From: Echinococcus granulosus
Lineage: Eukaryota > Platyhelminthes > Cestoda > Cyclophyllidea > Taeniidae
Assembly: GCF_000524195.1 (NCBI RefSeq)
Contig: NW_020170402.1
Coordinates: forward strand, 970,302 to 1,034,301
Direction: 5' to 3'
DNA length: 64,000 nt
Under the pieces are notes generated by a model. The model made no database searches. It saw only the letters and a list, made by a program, of their open reading frames with translations, and was not told the origin of the DNA. Made by a program: the position numbers and the translations under genes. Below are positions 34,101 through 45,916 of the stretch, piece by piece (the first letter of the stretch is position 1; every line of letters starts with the position of its first letter).

Positions 34101-36414
34101 TCCACACATGAGGTGAATCCAAACGATCAATAGAAAAGTCTCATGAGTCTTGTTAAAAGGACTATTGTTTAGCCTTACAGGAAAATAGCAGAGCAATAGG
34201 GTTAAAACAACAGTCGACAACAACATAGCCGCTATTCTTGATTTGGAGGAAAAACGAATTTGTGCCAAACATGTCAAAAATGTAGTTTTAAGCTGCTTTA
34301 GAGGTTGGCCATGAAGGCCTCAGGATAGTTTAATTACGAAAAAGATGCAAAAAAAAACGAAGGATCATCGACTGCTTTGCTGACCTGACGACTGTCTTAA
34401 GGTAAGACCAAGTCTATTTTAGCCTTGATAATTAAAGATGCGAAAATTTGATTCTAAGTTCTTTTGTGAGCGACACTTGTAAGGGAGCTAGTTCACTTAA
34501 GCCGTATTCACGCAACCGCTTCATGATGGAAGATACGTAGAGCACAGGACCACGGGGTGGCTGCCATGGCACACACACGCATGCCAACATGGGGACGTCT
34601 GATTGGTTTGCATAAGCATCGTCATCTCTCATTCCAATTGACCTCATTTGGCTCTTCCAATCAGGTTAATGGTCACATGGAGTCGTAACAGGTCGCAGAT
34701 ATTATCCAACTTCGGTAGGGAGGATGGGTAGCAGGGGAAGAAGAGAAGGGGAGGTCGTCTAATTCGGCGTGTGTGCCTGTCTGCGCTTAGCTACAGGCAA
34801 AATCGCGCTTGCTCTCAAAAGTGAGCAACAGAAAGTACGTTCATCTGTACTCACACATCACCCGAGTTTCACACCTGAGTCGTGGTAAATTAAACATAAT
34901 TAGTTTTGCCTCAAGCGGAGAAGTATTAACCACCGGTTTCAGTTGGTGGGGCACCCGTTTGTCTAGCATTCAAGAATAATGAGTATAGGCAAAACGCTAG
35001 TTTGAGTCCTCTGCACTATTTAAGTGGAAATTTATGCTTTCAAAAAGCAGATTACTAGAACAACGTCCCCTTCCAGGTGAATGTGTAATGCTTAAGAACT
35101 GTCAATCAGTGGAGAGGCTTGATTATTACTCAAGTCAGGATCTCGGTTTCCAAATGATTAAAAAAGGACCCCCTTTAGCAAGTCGCCTGATTTTCTGCTT
35201 TGACAGGACACTAAGTCGCCGTAGGAATGCCAGTGCGCACCACACAATCACTTCAACGGATTAATAATGCCTTACTCAGTTTGAAGTGTTTATGTTGGTT
35301 TTGCATTTAGACCTACGAGTACCAATTTTCCATTTCACTTGGTGGCATTAGGCTTCATTTATTTAAAAACTAGAGCCACTTTAGAATGAATAAAAACGCA
35401 TCATTGCGGATTGTTAACTGCCTGGTTGAAGGCTTTTTAGAGACCAAAAGGGAGCGAAGATACACCCGCAATTTAATCGTCTCCTACAGCTTTGGTGATT
35501 AGGCGCGCCACAGGTGACTTCAGACTGATGAAATTAGGGTTCCAAGACGCCGTCGAATCCATTATTTTTGAGAATAAATGGATTTAAGGTGAATCTCATC
35601 CCCCGGCAATCGTAAAGAAATTATGGAAAAAAGGTATCAAACTGCGCTTGGCACAAAATCAAGGTGGATAGAAGAATACTAGCTTCGTCAGTAGGAGTAG
35701 ATCTTTTAATCCCAGTTCAATAATTTAGTTTGAACTTTCCCTCGCCTCTCGTGAATGCCATTGGCGATCTTAACCCGGCTTGCGACGATGCTAAATAACA
35801 TATCACCTGGCAGCTGGTATTTAATGCACTGTAACTGGAGTTAAGGTAAGTGTGACAAATTGTTTTCAACTCACAAGTACTGTTATCAAATTGACTCCTA
35901 ATTAATAAAATTTATTGCTAGAAAACAAATAATTGATGCCACGGATTGGCAGTCGACTTGAAACAGTCTCTCCTGCATTACCTACGTAGTGTGGATTTTG
36001 TATAAAGATACAAAACTATACAAGAACCTGGGAGGCGATTAAAGTGAATGGTTAATACAGAGAAAGACGGAATTAATTGAGCACATATAGTTCTGTGTGC
36101 ATGAAAAGATAGGAAAGGCCGGGAAGGGGGAAGGGAGGAAGTGGTTTGTTGGCAGTTATAAAAATAAAAATATTGACAGTTTCGTGAACTCAGGAAGAAT
36201 TTCTACCTAAAAAAGACAAAAGTATGGATTCAGTTTGACCCCAATGTGTGGAAGTATCTTTTTATTTCAGCTCAGAATGGTGGTGATCTGCGCAGGGATG
36301 AACTCTGGAAGACTTACAATAGCACATGGTCTTCAGGGGAGGCACAAACACTAGCACACCTAGGTTTTCTGCATGTCAAATGAACAGGACGACCCACCAC
36401 GGAGGGGATGTTTT
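31157..36414. other. Intergenic DNA, no gene recognised
   Basis: About 5.3 kb with only short open frames on both strands, none with a recognised motif or a phase-compatible neighbour. Composition is AT-rich. It must contain the 3' end signals of the minus-strand ATPase gene near its right edge; no AATAAA was confidently assigned. Confidence 0.45.
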
Positions 36415-39400
36415 TCAGGGAGCAGAATTGACCCGAGTGACGAAGTTCTGCCAGGCGTAGCGCTTTCGTCTCTCGCGGATCCGCTTCACTCCGCTCAGTG
36501 CGATCTGAAAGTCCCACCAGGCATCGGAACTGATACGCCAAAGGATGCCTGGGAGGAGGGTGAGAGCCAAAACCAATGGCAGACACAACCAGAATGCAGG
36601 GCAGGAGGCCAGGTACACATAGTTCATGTACATGTAGGTGGATGTCCCGCCGAAGGTCTAAAATAAACCATTTTTACTGTCCTGGCTCTTGGAAAATCAA
36701 GAATTTCTCCCCTCAACTGCACAAAGCCAAATATTGGCAACTACTAAAATATGAAGGAATCTGAGGCAATTTATACTCACACACTTTGAAAGACTTGCCA
36801 TCTAGCGTAAAAGAAGAATGGGGATCTTGAAGGTGGTTTGGAGAGTCAGTCGCTTTTAGTTAGGACAGGAAATTCAAAGGAATGAGAGTTGGACACACGA
36901 AATGGAACCTCAAATGGCCCATTTTCGGAGTAAAGACTTCATTTAAGTAAGTAGTAAATGAAAGAAAGTAGCTCATTTTGTCATCCTTTGGAGGCTAATG
37001 CCAAGATTCTCATCAGGTTTGATCTCTTTACCTTGAAAAATGCCTACTTCTAAGTGAGTGCTTACACTACCAAAGAATTGCCACCCCATTATCTAGGCAA
37101 ACATGCGCATTGGCGTGGTGTCGACTTCCAGGCGGTTGTTGGCAGGTTATTTTGAAAAGTCTGGGTGGTTTCAATGGCACACCGTGAGCAGTAAAAAGTG
37201 ATCCTAGAGGTCATGGCTAAAAGCTACCACTTCCCAAATGTGGTTGCATACTACATACACATAAATGTCAACACCCTCACAACACGAACTGTAAAAGTCA
37301 ATGCATTTGGACTGTGTGAGAGGTGAGGAGAATGGAGGACTCAAGTTCAATTAATTTAGTACTAAGGAATTATTTTTTCCCATCTTATGAGACTTATTTA
37401 AGGGTCACATCTGTACCTGAGGTCGTCAGTGACTGACAGTTCTTGTAAGTCGATTTGGCAGCTACGGTCCTCATATCTCCTTCACTGTACAAACAGCGTT
37501 GACCAAAGGAGTTTTTAGTAGACCTCAATGAAATGCATGGGTATAGCTTCCCATTGTGAGAAACAATTAAAGGGCAAAATGGTAATTGCCATTTAGAGCC
37601 GTTCAAATTGTGACCAAGGAGACACAGCGACTTATAGTGACATAGGAGAGGGAAATGTGGAATTGCATCTTTGGTATCCGTGATTCAAGTAAGTCACCAT
37701 AGTCAGCAAAGTTCAGCGCGCTACTGTCATAGTTGACCATTTGTGTTAGTGACCGTTGGTTTCTCAAGGAGGACAGGCATTATGAAGCTGGTCCTCCCCT
37801 TCGATTGTTATCTCCTTTGGGTATTTAAGGAGAAACGAATATTGCGCTCATAGACAATTTAATGACTCTTGTCTAGGTCTAAAATATTTATCAAGATGTG
37901 TGACGCAAGTATAGAAGGCTAAAAATAGTTCATTTGATAGTAGGGGGTATCAGGTTGAAGAAATCATACGATGGTCACTTAATAAATATTGGAGAAGTCT
38001 GTTTTTGAACCCAAAAAGAGGTGAAAAGGTTTCTTTTTTAAATGACGACTGAAAATGCAAAAACTGCAACCGAAATCGGATGATACGCTTGAATCCAGAA
38101 TGTGATGAACAGATGTTGAGTGCAGATTATGAAATGAGATGAGTCGGGTCCCACCTCACCTGATAGATGAACATGATAGAGAGGTTCATAACTCCGGTGA
38201 CGAAGAGACCGATGATGATGAACCGGTTGAGGTATCTCGACATTACAACAATGCGCACTGTTCCCGTCACTACCACGTAAATGTAGCAGGCGTTGCCGAA
38301 CATGTTGAAATCAACGCCAGCATAGGAGACCCCCGACTGAAAAAAATGAGCGTCTGAGAAGTTCATTCCACCGGCAAGGACGTAATGACAGACGTAATAT
38401 ATGACCGTCCCATGCCACCATCCGTCAGCAATCCAGAGAAGAATGTACCAGCAGCGAAGGTTTGCCGATAGATTCATCTAGAAAGTTGGAAAGGGAGATA
38501 AGAAAAGGAAAAGATATTTATAGGATGTTATAAAGAGAGAATTAATGCCACTTACGAGACGATAAAGGTAGGGACGATGCATCAGATCTTTGGATGAAAC
38601 ATGTTGCTCAAAGATTCCAAAAACGAACGGCGCAAACGAGGTGAAGGTGAGGTTGTAGAAGGTGTAGAGAAGGCTATCGAACATGGACTGACCTGAGAAG
38701 CCATCGTAGAACATTCGGTAAATTTGAATGGCTACAAAAGCCACATTCTTGAAGTAGAAGATATTCGCCGTCATGCTGATACGGTAGTAATTCCAGTGAC
38801 CGTGAACCAAAATCAGACGTCGAAGGTGTCTGAAGGGATTGGAGGGGGAAGTAGTACAAAAAACGACGAGTTTTCACAGTTCTTCGTTCGACTCACGAAT
38901 TCTTAAAAAGTGCTAATAGCGGATTTCTCCAGCCTTCCAACTCCTCTGAGAAATGATGCAAATTAATAGAATGCAATCAGGCTCTACCTGAAGAGTGGTA
39001 GGGCGTAATCCGAGGCTCTGACGGCCTGTCTCCCCTCATTTCCAAAAATACCGACACCAACACTAGCCTCGAGAAGCATAGCGACGTCATTGCCACCATC
39101 CCCGACGGCTGCCGTAACCGGACGACCACCACCACCAACACCGTCCAAACCATGGCTCACCAGACGTACGACCGCAGCCTTCTGCAGTGGTGTCATGCGG
39201 CAGCACAACACTGTGGTGACGTTCATGCAGAGACACAGGAATTGATCTCGAAGCACCGGCTTAAAAATGAATAGCGAGCCGATTACTTGCAATGTGATTA
39301 AATAACAAAGCAATGGCGAGTGCAACTTATTCATCACTGCGGAGTTTTTTGAACTAAATTACTTCAGTAGTCAAGCCAAATAAAATTGGGTGGGAGTGTT

Positions 39401-42400
39401 ATGAGGAATCGCCTTCATTAAGCTTACTTCCCAAGGTAATTCTTTTAATAATCCTAATCTGGGAAACTTCGCAAGGGAAAGACTATTGCGCTCCACCAAA
39501 CACTTTCCAGAAAACTTCTCTCAATATCTACATTTAAATGGGTGAACGGCGTTTCTGTCTTGTAGGTGGTTAAATTGTGATGATCGAGAGGGTCTCCGGG
39601 GAAGGTGATGCAAATAAATATATTTGTTAGGCAGTGGCATGAAGCCATACTCCTATCTGGTAATCAACGTCAAGGTTTCAATCTACCTCGTTGCTATACT
39701 TTGGCGAAACTTGAGGCTTTGTAAAGTACATGCGACTGTTTATATGCCCGCATTATGCAGGATGGATAGATGTGCGGCCATGTCACTACTAGCCTATTTA
39801 TTGTGCTCCCTACTACATCCATCTTATTTTCAACTACTACATCTCATCACTGCAGTCTGGCCGATGTGATTTTACCCTGTTGCCTGTCAGCCAAATTGAG
39901 TCCAAGGTATACCCAGGTCTCCAGAAGCACCTAGAAGTGCCATGCCACAGCAAAACGTGCCACCCAGAAGTTAGCTCAGCCATTTCTTTGGTTTCGGTAA
40001 TGAGGTGATGAACCATTCAAAGCCAGATGCATCACATTTGGAAACAGCCGTAAACAGGGAACTTGATATCAATAACTGACTGGTTGCGTGCCAAAAAAAA
40101 CCACTGCCTAAAACTGATCATTTCCAAAATTCGTGGCTGTGGGTCAAACTTGGATTACCAATGTGCTTCAGTCACGAAGTGAAATAGTGAGAGCAATGGA
40201 ATATTGTTGTTACCCATAAACGGCACACAAAAGTGTGCGGATTCATATCAAATGCAACGATGGGCAAAGCGGCGCAACACCTCTTCCTTTCATCTCATTC
40301 CAGCCTTGATTTAAACCCAGTTTTGAAGGTTCAATTACTGCGGAAAGTTCGACAGAAGTGAAAACAGGATAACTGAAGTAGACACTTAAGACGTAATGCC
40401 CTGTTATGAAAATCTCTTTGGAGCATTTCGTCTTGTCGAGATGTTAATTCCTCTCTCAACACACTACTATCACCACTGATAATCGGCTGTCACCACCGAA
40501 GCACTCACCATGATAGCGTAGCGTAGAGTTGTACCATCGATAACCAAACCGACGGGTTCGTTAGCTCCACCGGGGTTCTTCCGTCTGTGACGTCGAAGAC
40601 CATCTGCCAAAGCGGCTCGAAAGCCGTGTATGACGCGGTGAAATACGGAAGTGGCATTGTTTTTCGGAGGAAACTCAATGTCGGTGGAGTCAGGAGATGA
40701 GACGGAGGAATCCGAGTCACTGTCACTCATCTTCTCTCTCACATTTGTTTGCTGTCCCATCTTCATCTTAAAGAGGTTTTTGAACCTATTCCGTGTTCTC
40801 TTCACCTCCAGACGTGCTTTCATACCCTCCAATTGAACGTAGATCGCACGTCCTACGTCGTCCACACTCTGCCCATTTGTTAGGCGAATCAGGGTTGTCC
40901 CTGGGGGAAAGTGACCAGTTGCCTGACTGATCTGAACCGCTGTCTCTTCTTTGTCACCTGTGAGAACCCACACCTACGTAGAGAAGTAATAGCGTTTAGC
41001 TATCAAACTTAAGTTTTTCTTGGAAGTAGGACAAATCTCCACCTACTTGAATGCCCGCCGAGATGAGACTTTGGAGGCAACGCTTAACTCCGGGTTGGAG
41101 TTTATCTTCCACACCGCTAACTCCTATTAGCGTCATTTGGGATTCAATCTTAGCAGAAACGTCATCGATGGCTCGTGCTCGCTCTGGACCGAGTTGGCAT
41201 TGGGCATTCTTCAATTGCTGCAACAAGGACTCGTATGTATAAGAGTCCACTTCACGGACGCTGAAAACTAAGATTCTCAAGCCAGACATCGCGAATTCTG
41301 TCACTTTGCGAATGATTTCATCTTTTACGTGAGAGGGAGTCTTACCACATCGCTGTAAAAAAAGCGATACGGTAATGAGGAGCAGTAGAAAATGAGAGGA
41401 GAGTACACAGAATATAAGGAACTCACTCTGGGATCTAACATCGCCACTTCAGCACCTTTCGTGTAGACAAAGCATCGACCATTTTCATCTCGTATCATCA
41501 CTGACATGCGTTTACGGACAGAGTTGAATTCGAGGACTGCGTCCATGCGGTAGCGCCGAGTCTTCAAATTACTTTGTTTTTCGTTTAGAACGCCCGGATT
41601 GAAGCGAACCAGGCGAATATTGTACTCTTTTCCAGCTTTATTTACCGTCTCATCCACTCCAAGGTAGATGAGACCAACTTTTGCTGCGGCATCGACAAGG
41701 GCCTTTTCATCTGGGGAGGCTGCCTAACGGGAGTAAAATCAGCACTTATTATCACAAAGCTACAATCACTAGACCAAGCTTAGAAACTTACATTGTAGGT
41801 GATAACTTCTTCGTTAGTCTCCTTATCAATCTTAATCTTAGCCTCGATAGAATGGCACAGTACGACGTTGAGCCAAAATTGTTTCGCCTCTTTTGATAGT
41901 TTGAACACGCGCTGTTTCGTCTGAAGTCCATGCTGCCAGATATTACTATCTCCTAACTCATCAGTATCATCCTCTTCTGAAGATGAGAAGTAGTTGGTGG
42001 CGTTGACTGACTGTAATGCGGTGGAGTCCTCTTTATGCGTTTCCGAAATTGAGACAGTTTTACTGTCATCTCGCATCATAAATAAGCCACCTTCTTCCAC
42101 GTTGTAGATATGGGGATCGTTGGCTAGACTGTAGCTCTTAAATATCATCTTATTTTGTGTCAGTGTCCCAGTCTTGTCACTAAACAGAAACTCAATTTGT
42201 CCAAGTTCATCAGCAAGGTTTGTGGCATTTACTTGTGCCTTTTCGTTAGTCTCCGGGTCGTAAAATTCAATGTCCTTGGAGATGAATAGAGCCAGTAACA
42301 ATTGTTGAAACTCCATAGTCACCATGATTGAGATAGGTATGAGGTAGTTAATGATGAACAATAAGGTGAGGTACTGCTCGACCCTCCTCCAGGGAGTTAT

Positions 42401-43453
42401 GGGTGAATTAAGGATATACCAAGCTGATCCAAGGGGTAAACGTCTCCAAGCAAAGTGCAAAATGGTTGTAAGAAGGGTTATCAGGAACATAAACACCATG
42501 AAACCTAGTAGGATTGCGTTGAATCTTCCTGAAGAGGAGGAGAATTTTCGAAAGCCGGGCTTGCCATTTAATGATAATTTGGTATCAGCTCCAGTATATA
42601 CAGCGACACCAAGAATGAAGGATGTATGACGAAGGTTTGATCCACGTAAAACCAGATTGTTCAGTGAGAGAGGAGTCGATTCCTCTTCGTAGTTGAGACT
42701 GCCCTCAAAAGACTTTAGGTCGTCGTTGGGGTTCTGACACACTATCGTCGAGCGTGGGAGATTAATTGTAATGTCCTCATACTGTTCTTGTTCAATATGC
42801 TGTACTGCTGATACTAGAGCAGACTGGGTGAAAGACAAGGTATTAGTGGTTTTCACACTGGATTCGCCATCAAGGTTATCTGTTGTAATGTAAACTTTAC
42901 CATTGGAATGGCTGGAGGCAAGAAGTAACATGTCGCAAGGAAAAGAGTTATTTTCAAAGCAAACTATGATATCCCCACAACGAAGTTTTTGCGACTGCCG
43001 ATTCTCCCATCTTGAGGTTTGTCCATCTGGATCGTGGGCTAAGACTAAGTAGGGAGTTCTATTAAACTCACGATCTGTCTTGTGGCGCTTCATATCATCG
43101 ACAGCATCCTTGATCATCGAGACACCAATAACGGTCACAAGTGGCGCAATCGTTGTTAATGGATTTATCGGAGTCTCCCCGAAGAAGTAAAGAATGGAAA
43201 CCAGAAGGAAAAAAAAGTTTGCAATGATGTGAAATTGCTCATATAGGTCCACAGGAAAAAAATTCCACCAAGTGTAATGAGAGGTGATGACTCTGTTGTC
43301 GCAAAAGTGCTTATTAATACGAGAGGCTTCTTCGGCTTGACTGGGTATGCTATTAATAAGAATTGTTCTGCCTTTGGAATCATCTTTTTTCCTGGGCCAC
43401 CCGAAAAGGCCAATTTTCTCAACATTTATTGGAAATGAAGATGATCCACCCAT
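36415..43453 (-). CDS. P4-ATPase phospholipid flippase, ATP11-like, complete
   Basis: Eight minus-strand exons (43453-41792, 41723-41427, 41352-41047, 40973-40509, 39259-38988, 38829-38556, 38477-38160, 36657-36415) join in phase to 1278 residues. Catalytic marks: actuator loop DGES (195-198), phosphorylated Asp in DKTGT (426-430), SPDEKALV and KGAE (643-646) of the nucleotide domain, TGDK (760-763), CCRMTPLQKA, and the hinge GDGGNDV (963-969) where most P4 pumps have GDGANDV. Early membrane segments include YEQFHIIANFFFLLVSI. The C-terminal segment (VHGHWNYYRIS, YDGFSGQSMFDS, FEQHVSSKDLMHRPYLYR) and DGES in place of DGET point to the ATP11 class, which moves aminophospholipids to the cytosolic leaflet with a CDC50 partner. 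An acidic Ser/Asp run (MSDSDSDSSVSSPDSTD) lies inside an insert of exon 4 and may be regulatory. Length is a little above the family norm. Confidence 0.92.
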
Positions 43454-45916
43454 GGGAGTGGCGATTTGAGAAGGGCAGTGCTTTCACTGGCGATCACATG
43501 TTCAAATTCTTATTAAATAGGAGCCGCTGTTGACCTTAAAAACTAAATTTAACGTGGAATACTAAAATAAAATATATTTATCAAAAAATAATAGCTTTAT
43601 TAGTTTGTCGCTTCAAGTCTTGCATTTGACGCATTAAAACAGGCACATAATCGTACATTTTTGGGTAGTTAAATGAATGAGGGTGTTTTGCCGTTAGCGG
43701 GGCTTTAAGATCAAAACAAATTGATTGTACCCAAATCCCATTTCGTAACCTTTTTACATATTACTTTACAGAAAACAATTTACAGAATGAAGGTGAACGC
43801 ATCGCGAGATTATTATAACGGTAAGGCACGGTTATCAGTAGGTCTATGCGGGGAACGTTTTTCACAAATAGGACTGTGTTTCCACCGCCCACTTATTTGA
43901 GCGCAAAAAAGCCAACTATGGACATAATTTGCTATTGCTTTGTGTTTTAACAACAATTTCATTAAGGTCACCACTGAATGATAATCTAAACCGACTAAAT
44001 TAGTTCAAAAGTTGGCTTTTAGGACACTTATTACAACTTAGTACGGAATGCAATTGCTTTACTATATCTAATTTTAGGTACAACGCTTAGTTTCTTAAAC
44101 CAAATCAATTAATTAATGGGTAGCAAATCCCAATGGAACATACACCATTTTCATGTCTTACATCCTGCTTCACTTGAGTTCGGAATTTGATTTTTGAAGC
44201 ATTTTGTTGAGGAACAAAGGATTAGCCAACACCCTAAAGGCTGGTGTTAGTTAATAAAGCACGGAGTAATTAAATCGGGTAGCCATTTGACAACAGCAAA
44301 ACCAAAGTTTTTAGTGCAAAGCCCCGAGACAAAGAAAGACAGTACTTGGGCAGAATATATAGATATGATGTACGGCAGGGTTTGAGGGTAATGAGGGCTT
44401 AAAAGTTAGCCTGCCCGACGAAGATACAATGGCCGGGACGCTTTACCAAAACTAGCTCTTCCCTTCGCCATTCTTCCGTCTCAACCATCACAACGTAATC
44501 ATTACTGCAAGAAATACCCACGAGCCAACCCACCTAGTCATCAAATTTTTACCCAGCTAAGAAGGTGCTTGATCACAATGTTTCTGACTACTCTGAGCAA
44601 CTCTACCAAACCTGGAGTTTCGTCTCTAATGGGAATTGTACCAAGGGGCGGTAACAGTGCAAGCCATCATGCTTGTCCATAGGTGGAAGCAGGAATACTA
44701 GCCTAAAGGCACATTTTTATAAAAGGGATAAAATTTTAAGCAGTTCCATGCGGATAGTGTTCCACGTCTGTACTTCTTTGCCACCTATTTCTCACTTCAG
44801 TATTACTCAGCCATATTAATATGGGAGATATCAAGCTTCAAAAAGCAAAAAAGGTACAGCGTCTTTATAAAACTAATATTATCATGCAAGTGCTGTAGAT
44901 AGCTCTGTAATGATCTTTTTCAGAGGTTTCATAGTCACCGCTAGTGTCGCTTCACTTGTTAATAGCCTTCCTTCAGAACACGGGACCGGGTCAGTTGCTG
45001 AAGGTAGACGTCATTATCAGCCCTTTTGTTTTGGATCGTTACAGATTCTTCCACCCTCTCGCTGAGGTTTATCACTCAGTAGCAGAAATAGGAATTGGTG
45101 TAGTTTAAGATCTGATTTGTATTCCACAGCCACTAATGTAGCAACTAGAGACTTCGCTAAAGACAAAAGAAAACATGAACATGAGGCGAAATACACATAT
45201 TTGACATACAGGAAGGATTGCGGCTACTTGAATGGGGTAGATGGCAATTGTCCCGACGAAGGTACAATGACCATGGCACAGAGCTACCCTTTAATAAAAC
45301 TGAGAGTTGAACAACCAACGTGTTACAATTAGTATCATTGCACGTCATGTATTCTGATAATTTGCGTTAATAACCTCAGTATAAAAGTAGTACCATTCAC
45401 TTAGAATAATTTTAATATAGGTTTCGGTTCTAATATAGGTTTTGACTGCAGAAATAAGCAAGCCACGGTGCGCATATAATACCTCAAACCTTACGTTATT
45501 TTCAATAGGTTGGTGGTTAAATGAACGTTTAAATACGAAATAGTGGATCAATGCAATGCACAATATGAGCAACGATGAGATTGTTATTTCTCCACTTCTG
45601 CATAAAAATGATGGATTAAATTGGACATTTAATTCATCATGAGGCCACGACCATCATAACGTCCAAAATAACAATTGTTTGTTGAAGAAACCAACTACTA
45701 ATAGGTTTCTTGTGGTTTATATCAGTTACCTTCGAGTGTGGGTTATCGGAATATTTTGACCTTGTGTTGGTACATGTTTGTCGGTTGTCGTCTGTGTGGC
45801 CATAGATTTTACGACAATTTTAAGTTTCCTAGAAGATTTAACAACGTCTTCCGAACACAGAAATCACTTGAACCATACCCTGCTCCTTTGTTTTGAAGCA
45901 ATGGATTTTATTCAGC
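43454..45916. other. Intergenic DNA between divergent ATPase and DOCK genes
   Basis: The two flanking genes start outward from this 2.5-kb stretch, so it should hold both promoters. No TATA/CCAAT cluster was recognised. Two similar segments sit at about 44410-44460 and 45245-45300 (shared CCCGACGAAG-TACAATG block followed by a CTTTA-AAAAC block), suggesting an old duplication or dispersed repeat. The open frame at 45117-45332 spans the second copy and is not supported as a gene. Confidence 0.5.
45905..45916 (+). promoter_or_regulatory. Possible splice or spliced-leader acceptor next to the DOCK start codon
   Basis: A TTTTATTCAG acceptor-like sequence ends one base before the ATG at 45917. 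It could close a 5'-UTR intron, or be a spliced-leader trans-splice site, which flatworms use on part of their transcripts. An in-frame ATG at 45893 upstream would be removed by either event. Confidence 0.35.

Noticed and set aside
45117..45332. 71-codon plus-strand frame upstream of the DOCK gene
   Set aside because: It spans a repeated segment, has no motif and no splice-compatible partner.
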